A stretch of 33,192 nt of DNA from Clostridium sp. Marseille-P2415 (GTDB lineage: Bacteria > Bacillota > Clostridia > Lachnospirales > Lachnospiraceae), in the NCBI RefSeq assembly GCF_900155545.1, contig NZ_LT732526.1, positions 3,072,931 to 3,106,122 on the forward strand, given 5' to 3'. The notes under the pieces are model-generated. The model made no database searches. It saw nothing but the letters and a program-made list of their open reading frames with translations, and was not told the origin of the DNA. Below are positions 15,505 to 24,119 of the stretch, one piece after another. Positions within the stretch are counted from its first letter, which is position 1. Each line of letters begins with the position of its first letter. The position numbers were made by a program, and so were the translations under genes.

Positions 15505-18273
15505 TTACCAAATCCCGCCGCGGATCTTATAAGTGTTATAAAAGGTTGTGTCAGAGGGATATAACACGGTAGTGACTAAATTTCCCGTACCATCATCCTC
15601 TACCTGAACGGTTACCGTTATCACACTGCTGTCATAGGTCATATGCTTGATGGGACTGGCAGGCTTTATTTCCCGGATCTGATAGGTATGCTCCCCCGGT
15701 TCATCGTAGGATACAAGAAAGCTGACGGTGCCATCCGCCCTGTTTTCAGACTTTTCAACGTCCCCGGTCTCCATATCCTTGAGCTCAAATTCAAACATGC
15801 CGGACGTGAGCTGCATTCCGGTCAGAACCTTTTTAAGTTCAATGGTTGCTGATTCCGGCGAATATTTAAAAACATTTTTAAATACCTGGTCCGGCCAGTA
15901 GGAAACCTCGGCCTGGAGCTTTCCGCTGCGGTCCGTCACAAGGACTTTCGCTGTGATGGTTTTTAAATCATATGTAATATTCGGATTGGCGGGAACGGGC
16001 ACCGACTCCCGGATCAAATACGTGTAAGTTCCTTCTTTCGTAAACGTTAGCGGAGAAAAATGAATTTTTCCGGAACCGTTATTGGAGGCGATCTCTACGC
16101 TCTCATTGGTACCGGTAAGCAGACGGAACTGGAACATTCCATTCTCCAGGGTACTTCCCAAAAGCTCTTTATTGGCATCCAGACTGACGGATACCGGCTG
16201 CGGCTCGTAGCGGTTGACAAAGGTTCCATCCGACGGATAATGGACCTCGGTTTTCAGTTCTTCCCCTGATCTTGTGACTTCTACCTCTACCGGAATCGTC
16301 TTTGTGTCATAAACCATACCCGGCATCTGCTCCTGCGGAATGATCTCCTTTACATGAAAGAGAACAACTCCCGGTTTGCAGAAATCAACCGCCGGAAACG
16401 TAATATTGCCATCCGCATCGTTGAACGCTGTGGCAATCGGAATCTCTTCTCCCTCTAATACCCGGCTGATTTCAAACTGAAAACTGCCGGCTTCCAGTGT
16501 CTTTCCTGTCAAAAGCTTTTTTAAGCGGATCTCAGCCTGGACTGCATTCGGTTCAACGACCTGAACCGCCGGCTTGTTGTATGTATGCTCAGCTGTTCCG
16601 CTATTGCCGTATGAATACGTAAGCTCCGCTTCTGAATTGGAGTAAAATCCGGGCATTCCCGAGCTGGTACTGTTACCTGGATAATCCGTACCGGGATCCC
16701 CTGTATGGGGATAGCTTTCGTTTAAGTCATAGTAATCCAGGGCTTTATCGCTGGAACGTACATTAAATGAAACTGTATACCGGCTGTCCGGTATTGTGCC
16801 ATTTAACAGTTTTACTTTTATCCCTGCACTTTCGGAACTTATGGTATAATCGCTGCCGGCTGCCAGATATACGGGCTGTTCGCTGCCGGTCTGGCGCATC
16901 ACCTTTAAATCTCCCATATAATCGACATACTCGGAAAGCTGATCCCTTATTGTCACATCGTAAAGCGAATTGCTGAGCTGAGATATAAACCGGTCAAATG
17001 CATTGTTGATCTGATCCGCACTCGCGGCCTGGACCATATATTTTTCAATATTTGTACCTACCATCTGGGTAACGGTCTGCAGAGTCGATGCCCCTCCGGA
17101 ATTGCTTCCCATAAAAATCGAATAGAACCGGTCAACCCCCTTCATCTGGGTTGCCGCATCAAGAGCATAAACAGTTCCTACCTCTGTATAAACGGAATAG
17201 CCCAATGCCTGTGCGGCCGGCGTTGCCGCCGTAGGCTGTCCATCGGTAAGAAAAAATACCACCTGCTCGGCCCCCGGTGAGGAAAGCCCTGCAATCTGCT
17301 CAGACGCATTCCTCATAGCCTGATAATAATTCGTTCCGCCTTCCGTTCCGCCCGGAAGGGCCAGGGACCCTATGGTCTGCAGCAGACTGTTCTTATCTGT
17401 GCTTCCTGAAACGACAACATGGGAATTCGTTCCGAAGGTAATAATGGAAAAACGGTTATTGGGATTTTCCGCAAGCAGCGATACCGCATTGTACACGGTC
17501 TTCTTCATGACATCAAACCTTGTTCCGCCTCCAAATGATTCTTCCATGGAATTGCTGACGTCCATAATAAAAATAATATCCGATTTCCTTGATTCTTCCT
17601 CCTTCTGGGTGGTTAGATCCAGATAAAGCCGGTAATCATTCACCCCATGGGCAGATGTATCCGGATTCTCAGTACCGTCGCCCAGATAATCAATTACTTT
17701 TTTATAATCCGGCGCCGGCGCTTCTTTGGGCGGAGCCTCATCAATGTCTGGATTATACTTAAAATGCAGGGTGACTCTGGCTTCGGCGGCATTATTTCCA
17801 ATGGAGATCCAGTTATAGGAAGGGGTAGCGTATGGATCGCCAGCGTTCCCGCTTCCGCTGTAGGTATAGGCGCTCACGTTTTCGCCGTATTCCACATATG
17901 CAAGGCTTAAATGGGAATCGGTATACCCATTGGCCCCAAACCAGACCGTATTGCAGTTAGTGCCTGAAGATTTTCCGGCAAACGTAAGCGTTGTGCTGAC
18001 GCCGTTCTTCACAGGAAACACTGCTGTTTCATATCCGGAAGGGTAATTTGCCGGATAGTTATTGGACTTTGACATTAAGTATATCCGTTTTGCATCATAT
18101 CTGGAATTAAGCTGTGCAACCTGCTCCGGATAATCAGCCACATTATCAATCACAGTAGTTACATAAACCGTCAACGGCCTGACAGAAGCTGCCAAAGCCT
18201 CTGATGGATTAAATAGCAGGCCCAAAAGCGCCATAAGCATGACCGGCAGCCCTTTTCTTATTATTTTAATCAT
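15505..18273 (-). CDS. Secreted VWA protein with three Spy0128 pilin-type domains
   Basis: 922-aa exported protein, last in the Tad operon. A signal peptide (1-30, cleavage after ALA-type AA) is followed by an N-terminal region of unknown fold, a VWA domain at about 230-440 with MIDAS residues D238, S240 and S242 (DVSNS), and three Spy0128 repeats at about 578-690, 693-801 and 806-915. Each repeat has Lys near an LLTG/LTG motif, a Glu (VKEI, IRES, IREI) and a terminal Asn (FVNRY, FKNVF, FYNTY), the set that makes intramolecular isopeptide bonds. There is no LPXTG signal or C-terminal helix. The start is ATG 18273 with GGAGGT upstream; an upstream GTG overlaps that site. It is probably a pilus-associated adhesin. 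Confidence 0.85.
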   Translation of the reverse strand: MIKIIRKGLPVMLMALLGLLFNPSEALAASVRPLTVYVTTVIDNVADYPEQVAQLNSRYDAKRIYLMSKSNNYPANYPSGYETAVFPVKNGVSTTLTFAGKSSGTNCNTVWFGANGYTDSHLSLAYVEYGENVSAYTYSGSGNAGDPYATPSYNWISIGNNAAEARVTLHFKYNPDIDEAPPKEAPAPDYKKVIDYLGDGTENPDTSAHGVNDYRLYLDLTTQKEEESRKSDIIFIMDVSNSMEESFGGGTRFDVMKKTVYNAVSLLAENPNNRFSIITFGTNSHVVVSGSTDKNSLLQTIGSLALPGGTEGGTNYYQAMRNASEQIAGLSSPGAEQVVFFLTDGQPTAATPAAQALGYSVYTEVGTVYALDAATQMKGVDRFYSIFMGSNSGGASTLQTVTQMVGTNIEKYMVQAASADQINNAFDRFISQLSNSLYDVTIRDQLSEYVDYMGDLKVMRQTGSEQPVYLAAGSDYTISSESAGIKVKLLNGTIPDSRYTVSFNVRSSDKALDYYDLNESYPHTGDPGTDYPGNSTSSGMPGFYSNSEAELTYSYGNSGTAEHTYNKPAVQVVEPNAVQAEIRLKKLLTGKTLEAGSFQFEISRVLEGEEIPIATAFNDADGNITFPAVDFCKPGVVLFHVKEIIPQEQMPGMVYDTKTIPVEVEVTRSGEELKTEVHYPSDGTFVNRYEPQPVSVSLDANKELLGSTLENGMFQFRLLTGTNESVEIASNNGSGKIHFSPLTFTKEGTYTYLIRESVPVPANPNITYDLKTITAKVLVTDRSGKLQAEVSYWPDQVFKNVFKYSPESATIELKKVLTGMQLTSGMFEFELKDMETGDVEKSENRADGTVSFLVSYDEPGEHTYQIREIKPASPIKHMTYDSSVITVTVQVEDDGTGNLVTTVLYPSDTTFYNTYKIRGGIW

Positions 18274-18291
18274 TACTCTTACCTCCACACA

Positions 18292-19545
18292 CTACTCCCC
18301 TGACCGATCCTTCAGCTTCCCCAGCCATTCTGCCAAAAAACCTTCCGGATCCGTTACTTTGCCTGAGAATATCAAATCCAATTCCTCCGCGCATATCTTT
18401 CTTTCTTCCTGAGGCATGGTTTGAAAAAAGGAAAAATACACTTCCTTTTTCCCGCTTAACGAATCATATGCCTGCCTGATTTCCTCATCATCCGGCTCAA
18501 CACCTCTCACAGCCGGAAGCATTCCAAACTCTGCTGAAAATGCCTGCTGATTCTTTGGGGTAAGGAAATAGGAAAGGAAACGTTTTGCTTCCTTCGCTGC
18601 TTTTCCCTTTTTGGCTGCCCCGAACATATGATTTGCCTTCCACACTCCTGCATCCGTATAATCCTCTCCCGGCAGCATGAACCAGCCAAAGGAAGAAGGC
18701 ATACGCTCCTTTAATACGGCAATGTCCTCGGTTGTGCCGCAGATCATGGCGTATTTGTTCTGTGCAAAATTTTCTAACAGAGCCTGGTGTCCTTTCACAC
18801 AGAATTCCTTATCTAAGGACAATTCCATTGCAATTCCAATCAGGTCATAATAGCCGGTATTTTTGTCCAGCAGCTTTTTAAAATTCCGTTTCTCCTTCTC
18901 CCCGCCATCCAGCCTCTTTCCGTTAGCCAGTACCCCGGCTGCAAAATCAAAAGCATCAAACATGCCCTCCTCTGTTAAGGACATGGCGAACGGCTGGCAG
19001 GAGGACTGTCTTAATATTGCACAATTTGTCACAAAATCTGAAAGTGTTTCAGGAACCACCAGCTGATTCTGTTCATAAATATCTTTATTATAAAAAATCA
19101 CCGGAAGACTGCCGGCTGCAGGAAGGGCAAAGGCCGTCTCTTTCTCCGGTCCGTTTATAAGCAGCTCCTCTTTGCTGTCAGCAGGGAAGAGGTCAGCATA
19201 GGTCAGCGCCTCAAGCTTTCCGCTGCTTATAAATTGATCCAGGCTTTCCGGAGGAATGGCAAAAACATCCGCAGCCTGTCCTTCTGCAGCTGCCTTAAGC
19301 CACTCCTCTGTATAAGCTTCATAGGGAACCAACCTGATTTTAATTTTCACTCCGTCATGCTCCCTTGCATAATCCGATGCGATTTTCTCATAGAATTCCT
19401 GATGCCCGGTATCCCAATGCCAAAATGTGAGTGTACAATCCCTGACTGGATCCTTTTTAAAAATAAAACCGATTTTTTTGCATGCAGTGAGAACACAAGC
19501 CGCTGCAAGCAGAAAAACGGCTACTGAAAAAACCTTCTTCTGCAT
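18292..19545 (-). CDS. Orphan family-1 extracellular solute-binding lipoprotein
   Basis: 417-aa lipoprotein with a signal peptide ending in lipobox LTAC (Cys about residue 22), then a family-1 ABC solute-binding fold (TLTFWHWDTGHQEFYEKIASDYAREH; VFAIPPESLDQFISSGKLEAL; LPVIFYNKDIYEQNQL). Such proteins normally deliver sugars to ABC permeases, but no permease or ATPase lies near. It sits between two Tad pilus genes with gaps of 24 and 18 bases, so it is co-transcribed with them. The start is ATG 19545 after GAGGTGA; a GTG three codons earlier overlaps that site. It may bind a glycan for adhesion or sensing; this is inference. Confidence 0.85.
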   Translation of the reverse strand: MQKKVFSVAVFLLAAACVLTACKKIGFIFKKDPVRDCTLTFWHWDTGHQEFYEKIASDYAREHDGVKIKIRLVPYEAYTEEWLKAAAEGQAADVFAIPPESLDQFISSGKLEALTYADLFPADSKEELLINGPEKETAFALPAAGSLPVIFYNKDIYEQNQLVVPETLSDFVTNCAILRQSSCQPFAMSLTEEGMFDAFDFAAGVLANGKRLDGGEKEKRNFKKLLDKNTGYYDLIGIAMELSLDKEFCVKGHQALLENFAQNKYAMICGTTEDIAVLKERMPSSFGWFMLPGEDYTDAGVWKANHMFGAAKKGKAAKEAKRFLSYFLTPKNQQAFSAEFGMLPAVRGVEPDDEEIRQAYDSLSGKKEVYFSFFQTMPQEERKICAEELDLIFSGKVTDPEGFLAEWLGKLKDRSGE

Positions 19546-19569
19546 TCCTGTCACCTCATATTTTATCCA

Positions 19570-20139
19570 CTACCAATCAGCGGGCATATCTGCACTGTCA
19601 TAATCGCAGCTCCCATCAGGCCGGCTGGTATAAGAACCATTGTAGCCGGAAACCGGGGAAGAGGGATGCCATATGACGTCCGAAAGCCCTTCTCCGTACG
19701 TTTCCCCTCCGTCAAAATAAACGGTAATGGTAGTCGTGTCAGCTCCAAAAATCCTTAAAAATGTATAGGAGTATTCTTCGCTGAGCTGTGTACGTATCTT
19801 ATAATACCGGTAATTGGATTCCGGGGTATCTTCTTTAAAATACACCTTAACCGTACCATCAAAATGATTCCTTCTCATTACGTCTTCTATCATGTTAAAA
19901 CTGTCCTGCCCCGGATTATCGGAATAACGGATTGAATCCTGGAAAGTAAACCGGTCTTCCTTTACAAGCTGGCATAAATTCATCAGCGCATTGCGCTTTA
20001 AATAAATGAGCCCCAGATCCATTGATATCCCGACAAAAAAAATCAGGACAGTCAGGCTTCCGGCGAAAAGCAGCAGAATGTTTCCATTTTCCCGGCTGAA
20101 ACAGGCAAGCTTCTTGATCCACCTGGCTTTTATGTTCAT
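19570..20139 (-). CDS. TadG-N-like pilus assembly protein (short)
   Basis: 189-aa protein with a basic leader, then ENGNILLLFAGSLTVLIFFVGISMDLG (about 17-43), which matches the N-terminal helix of the TadG family, and an extracytoplasmic tail ending in an Asp/Ser-rich segment. Full TadG proteins carry a VWA domain after this helix; here that domain is missing, and a separate VWA protein is encoded two genes downstream, suggesting the TadG functions are split. It is predicted to be membrane-anchored, a minor pilus component. The ATG follows AAAGGAGGAAAGC, 28 bases after the previous stop. Confidence 0.75.
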   Translation of the reverse strand: MNIKARWIKKLACFSRENGNILLLFAGSLTVLIFFVGISMDLGLIYLKRNALMNLCQLVKEDRFTFQDSIRYSDNPGQDSFNMIEDVMRRNHFDGTVKVYFKEDTPESNYRYYKIRTQLSEEYSYTFLRIFGADTTTITVYFDGGETYGEGLSDVIWHPSSPVSGYNGSYTSRPDGSCDYDSADMPADW

Positions 20140-20167
20140 GCTTTCCTCCTTTTTCTGTTATCCAAGA

Positions 20168-20716
20168 CTACTCAGATCTGTGCTGGGTGGCTACGATCCG
20201 GCTGCAGCTTAACTTTTTTTCTTTTGTTACTCTGGATCCGAACACCTGCCGCCCTAAAAAGGTAAGAGGGTATATATCATAGGACAGGGTGGCGTCTAAA
20301 TCCATATAGCGGGTCCGGCTGGTGGCAGTTACGGTGTCAGCCGATGTCCTGCCTGGCACCAAAAAGGTTTCTTCCTCGTTGTACATCACTGCCTGTGCAT
20401 TGCTGACTGTTAAATTCTCCGGTATAAATCCCCAAAAGCTGGCTTCTTTTATTCTTTCCACCAAAGGATCCGACACCGTACTTCCATTGTAAACAGCACT
20501 GGCCGGGCAGGACTCCAGCGGATCCGAATCCCCAAGATCAGACGCCTGGATCGTCCAGCTGGAATACTGATAGCTCTGATCGAAAACAGTCTGCTGGTAT
20601 GTCATCCAGCCTGCTTCGATTATAAAAAGAATGATCGTAATAAAAATAGGGAAGACCAGCGCGAATTCCACCATTCCCTGACCCTTGTCCTGTTTCAAAG
20701 CCAAAAACCATTTCAT
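20168..20716 (-). CDS. TadE-like pseudopilin 2
   Basis: 182-aa type IVb pseudopilin. The leader MKWFLALKQDKG is followed by the predicted cleavage G12/Q13 and a +5 Glu (QGMVEFAL), then a 20-residue hydrophobic helix (FALVFPIFITIILFIIEAGW) and an extracytoplasmic domain with two Cys (SCPAS and LSCSR) that could form a disulfide. TadE proteins are minor pilins required for Flp pilus biogenesis. The start is ATG 20716 with GGAGG six bases upstream; the in-frame ATG at 20722 abuts the ribosome site. It is 22 bases after the first TadE-like gene. Confidence 0.85.
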   Translation of the reverse strand: MKWFLALKQDKGQGMVEFALVFPIFITIILFIIEAGWMTYQQTVFDQSYQYSSWTIQASDLGDSDPLESCPASAVYNGSTVSDPLVERIKEASFWGFIPENLTVSNAQAVMYNEEETFLVPGRTSADTVTATSRTRYMDLDATLSYDIYPLTFLGRQVFGSRVTKEKKLSCSRIVATQHRSE

Positions 20717-20738
20717 AAACATCCTCCGCCTGTCTGCT

Positions 20739-21290
20739 CTATGGAGTATTGCCGCTGATATAAATATTACGGGAATAAACAGGTGTTTTCACTTCATACG
20801 TATTCCCGAGAAATAACGTTCCCCAAAAGGTTACTGCTGACCGTTCATAGGAAAGCTGCAGCTGTACCTCTGTATACTGATAACTGCCGGGGCGCGCTTC
20901 AAACTGGCTCCCAAAATCAGACGGATCGGCTAAATCACTGGAGTAAACGTAATAGCTGTAATCGTTCTTATTACTGCTTCCCGCGTTCAGTTCCTTAATA
21001 TTGACCATCCCCGGATCCAGCCGTTCCGTGAAATTCTGTGAGATTACCTGCATCACCTTATTACTCACCGTTCCTGAGGAAATATCAGAATAATCCAAAC
21101 GGCTTATGCATTCGCTGGCAGCACTGCTTAACGTCATCTGCGTATTCATGTAGAGAAAGAAATCCACAGGAAGAGTAAGGAGCAGCACTAAAACAGGAAG
21201 GATCAGGGCAAATTCCAAGACTGACTGCCCGCTTTCATCCTTACCGTTTAAGTCAGCCAATGTTCTTAACCTCCTTCGTCTTTTCGGCAT
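20739..21290 (-). CDS. TadE-like pseudopilin 1
   Basis: 183-aa pseudopilin. A basic leader (PKRRRRLR) leads to the predicted prepilin cleavage G21/Q22 with Glu at +5 (QSVLEFALIL), a hydrophobic helix to about residue 48, then an extracytoplasmic beta-rich domain. The ATG at 21290 has GGAG close upstream and gives a 38-base overlap with the coiled-coil gene. An alternative TTG at 21260 has AGGAGG nine bases upstream, overlaps the same gene's stop by 8 bases, and would give 173 aa. Both leave the cleavage motif intact. The processing enzyme would be the A24 peptidase at the head of this operon. Confidence 0.83.
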   Translation of the reverse strand: MPKRRRRLRTLADLNGKDESGQSVLEFALILPVLVLLLTLPVDFFLYMNTQMTLSSAASECISRLDYSDISSGTVSNKVMQVISQNFTERLDPGMVNIKELNAGSSNKNDYSYYVYSSDLADPSDFGSQFEARPGSYQYTEVQLQLSYERSAVTFWGTLFLGNTYEVKTPVYSRNIYISGNTP

Positions 21291-22812
21291 ATTCTCCTTC
21301 CATCACAGAGAACAATCCCCTGGCTTTTTGCATGGCTTTGTCACAGGTATACAGCTCCGGATCAGAAGACTCCCTTTCCGGGCCCTGGGAAGGCTGCTTT
21401 TCCGGCAATGCTGCCCGTTTTTCCCGTTCCACGGGTAAAGAAACTTTTTTCTGCTGTTCCATTCCTTTTTCCAGCTGCATATTTTTGGATTTCAGCTCCT
21501 CGATCTGGTTCAGCAAGCCTCTCTGGATGTCCAGCAGTTCCACATTCTGAAGCTTCAGCGTCGCCTGTTCCCCGATCACTTTTTTAAGGGTATCCCGTTC
21601 CTGGGTCGTACGCTCCATGTAAAGGTTCATGCTCTCAGACTGGGTTTCCATCTGTTCAACAATCATCTGAATCGTTTCCTTCAGGGAATCTATGGTATCT
21701 TTTAACTTTTGATTTTCCTGACGCGTTAATATGGCCCCCTGCTCCTGCTCTTGGTAATGCTTCAAAAGCATATCCTTTTCTTCGATCTGCTGATCCTGCT
21801 TTTTTATCAGGGATGTGTTTTCCTCATAATTCTTATATAAAACATCAACCTTTTCTTCCAGCTCCTTTTTATAATTCTCCTGATCTTCATACTGCTTCTT
21901 AAGGGCATCAAGCTTCTTCTCCCATTTTTCCTTTTCAGCCGTCAAAGCCTGCTGCTCCAGCTTTTCTCTTTCAGCTGCCAAAGCCTGCTGTTCCAGTTTT
22001 TCCTTTTCAGCCGTCAGGATCTGCTGTTCCAGTTTTTCTCTTTCAACGATCAAAGCCTGCTGCTCCCATTTTCCCCTTTCAGCCAGCAGGGCCTGCTGCT
22101 CCCGCTCTTCTTTCCGGGCCTCGCGTTCCTGCTCTAAGGCCATGGCGTTTTCTTCTATTTTCGCAAGAAGCTTTTCATATTTTTGCTCAGCCTCTTCCTT
22201 CTGCCGCAGCAATTCTTCCATTTCCTGATGGGGAAGACCCAGGGAAACCTTTATTACGGATTCCTCCATGTCCTTCATTTTTGCCTGCAGCGCTCCATAG
22301 GCCTGCTGATATTTTGATAACTGCTCATTGAGCCGGGAAATATCATGTTCTTTTCTGGAAATCTCTTCTTCATACTGCTCTTTCTGCTGCAGCATCTCTT
22401 CGTAGCCGGAACCCTGGTTCTCCCATTCTTCTAATTTTTCTGCTGTCAGCCTCGCCTCCTGCTTCGCCCTTTCCTTTTGCGCGATCGCATCGGAAAGCTT
22501 TTCCTCTGCTGTGTTTAACTGCTCCCGAAGCACCTGGCATTCCTGGGTCACACTGACTTTTTCAGCAGTCAGCTCACGGATCTGCTGCTCCAGCTGCATC
22601 TTTATCAGCATCAGATTATTTCTCATTTCCATTGCATATTCTTCCACGCTCTTTTTGGTATACCCTCCGACAACAGTCGTCTGGAGCTTTGCAGCAAGCT
22701 CGGTCTGTATGTTCTTGCCCGTAAGCCCCTCCATGCCGTCAGGAAGCATGCCCCCCATCTGTCCGGCGTTTCCCGGTTCCTGTCTGAAATCATTTACCTG
22801 ATTGTAATTCAT
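21253..22812 (-). CDS. Long coiled-coil protein with DivIVA-like N-terminus and tandem repeats
   Basis: 519-aa soluble protein, no signal peptide or membrane helix. Residues 46-65 (TTVVGGYTKKSVEEYA) resemble the N-terminal DivIVA/GpsB motif that targets proteins to curved membrane or division sites. From about 65 to 450 it is almost continuous coiled coil rich in Glu, Lys and Gln. Residues about 233-293 are five 12-residue repeats of the type LTAEREKLEQQA, encoded by 36-bp DNA repeats. A Pro/Ser-rich linker follows near 465-485. It lies inside the Tad operon, 1 base after the DUF192 gene. A role as cytoplasmic scaffold or polar organiser of the pilus machine is my inference; no characterised Tad protein looks like it. 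Confidence 0.8.
   Translation of the reverse strand: MNYNQVNDFRQEPGNAGQMGGMLPDGMEGLTGKNIQTELAAKLQTTVVGGYTKKSVEEYAMEMRNNLMLIKMQLEQQIRELTAEKVSVTQECQVLREQLNTAEEKLSDAIAQKERAKQEARLTAEKLEEWENQGSGYEEMLQQKEQYEEEISRKEHDISRLNEQLSKYQQAYGALQAKMKDMEESVIKVSLGLPHQEMEELLRQKEEAEQKYEKLLAKIEENAMALEQEREARKEEREQQALLAERGKWEQQALIVEREKLEQQILTAEKEKLEQQALAAEREKLEQQALTAEKEKWEKKLDALKKQYEDQENYKKELEEKVDVLYKNYEENTSLIKKQDQQIEEKDMLLKHYQEQEQGAILTRQENQKLKDTIDSLKETIQMIVEQMETQSESMNLYMERTTQERDTLKKVIGEQATLKLQNVELLDIQRGLLNQIEELKSKNMQLEKGMEQQKKVSLPVEREKRAALPEKQPSQGPERESSDPELYTCDKAMQKARGLFSVMEGEYAEKTKEVKNIG
21933..22112. repeat. 36-bp tandem repeat inside the coiled-coil gene
   Basis: Five units start at 21933, 21969, 22005, 22041 and 22077 with an exact 36-bp period, each beginning TTTCA on the plus strand. 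The units differ at several positions. The period is a multiple of three, so copy-number change would lengthen or shorten the protein by 12 residues without frameshift. Confidence 0.85.
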
Positions 22813-22813
22813 A

Positions 22814-23164
22814 TTAAAGCCTCCTTTCTTCTACAAAACTGATAACCAGTTGTTTCCCGACCTTAAGCTTTCTTGCAGCACCTTTATTTAATTCCAATAT
22901 TTTTCCGGCTCCTTTTACAAAGCTCCCGATCCGCCAGGGATAAACCGTTTCCTTTTTTATCACCGTATTATCCCGGTCCAGATATACCACATCGATGGGA
23001 AAACGCATGAACCATGTATGGATGCCGGAGCAGGGATCTAAGAGCAGGGCATTGCCCAGGGGCAGCCCAGAACGGAACATCAGCCCCAGCAGCCTTTTTA
23101 AAAAGGTATCGGCAACTTCCGCCTCCGTCTCGAAACCATTTTCCCCTTCTACAAGAACAGTCAT
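22814..23164 (-). CDS. DUF192 family protein
   Basis: 116-aa DUF192 (COG1430) protein. The family core is recognisable: LLGLMFRSGLPLGNALLLDPC, then HTWFMRFPIDVVYLD, then the KGAGKILELNKGAA segment before the final strand. Many family members are secreted, but this one begins MTVLVEGENG with no signal peptide. The biochemical function of the family is not established. It starts 2 bases after the TadC stop, with GGAGG upstream, and ends 1 base before the coiled-coil gene, so it belongs to the Tad operon. Confidence 0.85.
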   Translation of the reverse strand: MTVLVEGENGFETEAEVADTFLKRLLGLMFRSGLPLGNALLLDPCSGIHTWFMRFPIDVVYLDRDNTVIKKETVYPWRIGSFVKGAGKILELNKGAARKLKVGKQLVISFVEERRL

Positions 23165-23166
23165 AA

Positions 23167-24084
23167 TTACATACCTCCAAACATTTCCATAATTGACATG
23201 ACAGCAGGTCCCATAAGTACAATAAAGATGACCGGAAAAATAAAGAGCACCATGGGAAGCAGGATTTTAACAGACAATTTCTGCGCCTTTTCCTCTACAT
23301 TCTGTTTATGGGTCTGCCGGATGGTGGACGCCTGAATGGACAAAATATTCTGCATGGAGGCACCCATTTCATCGGCCTGGATGACGGCAGTGACAAATGT
23401 CCGTATCTCCATATTTTCACACCGGTCTGCCAATCCGTTCAGAGCCTCCTTCCGCCGGCGTCCGAGAGCGATTTCCCGCTGGGTAACATCCAGCTCATCC
23501 ATCAGGGCCCCCTTAAATTTCCCTACCACATAACTCAGGGCCTGGTCAAAGCCCAGTCCTGCCGAAACACTGACACTTAGTAAATCCATCATCTCCGGCA
23601 GCTGATGATATATTTCCGCTTTCCGTTTTTTTATTTTGCTTTTTAAGTGAAAGCGGCTTAACACCACTCCGGCATAGAGCCCCAGAACACCATAAAGAAC
23701 AGCCCGGATAAACCCTCCCGCCCTTCCGTAAATAACGCCGAAACCAATGCATACTGCAGTAAAAAGGGCTACCGCCGCACTGTAGTTCTGGGATTTCATA
23801 TGAATGCCGGCCTGTCGAAGCTGCTGCTCCATTCTCTCCAGGGCTGCCGGATTTTTAGGCGCAAATACGGAAAATACGGTAAGGAGGCGGTTAAAAACCG
23901 GTTTCATGATGCGGTCCATGATCGGAACATCCAGTTCTCCTGTTTCTTCCTTCCGTTTTCCTAAGTCTTCCACAGATTTTAAGCGTTCATTTAAAGCAAG
24001 CGCTTTTGAAAAAACGACGGAAAGACATAGGTCCATAAAAAAATAAGTAAAAGCTGCGCCGGCTATGGCTGTCAGAAATATCAT
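23167..24084 (-). CDS. tadC: TadC, inner-membrane platform protein
   Basis: 305-aa type II secretion F-domain protein. Membrane helices lie near 1-20, 108-145 and 270-300, and the T2SSF domain spans about 155-285 (LPEMMDLLSVSVSAGLGFDQAL, then EIALGRRRKEALNGLADRC and FVTAVIQADEMGASMQNIL). With TadB it forms the membrane platform on which the TadA motor assembles Flp pilin. AGGAGAAGAAAAG precedes the ATG. It follows TadB after 35 bases; order and size fit TadC of clostridial Tad systems. Confidence 0.92.
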   Translation of the reverse strand: MIFLTAIAGAAFTYFFMDLCLSVVFSKALALNERLKSVEDLGKRKEETGELDVPIMDRIMKPVFNRLLTVFSVFAPKNPAALERMEQQLRQAGIHMKSQNYSAAVALFTAVCIGFGVIYGRAGGFIRAVLYGVLGLYAGVVLSRFHLKSKIKKRKAEIYHQLPEMMDLLSVSVSAGLGFDQALSYVVGKFKGALMDELDVTQREIALGRRRKEALNGLADRCENMEIRTFVTAVIQADEMGASMQNILSIQASTIRQTHKQNVEEKAQKLSVKILLPMVLFIFPVIFIVLMGPAVMSIMEMFGGM

Positions 24085-24119
24085 CTTTTCTTCTCCTGTT
24101 TCAATCTCTCATGGGATTA

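Noticed and set aside
21933-22112. 36-bp periodic repeats resembling a CRISPR array
   Set aside because: The units are back-to-back with no spacers, are in frame within a coiled-coil gene and encode 12-residue repeats.
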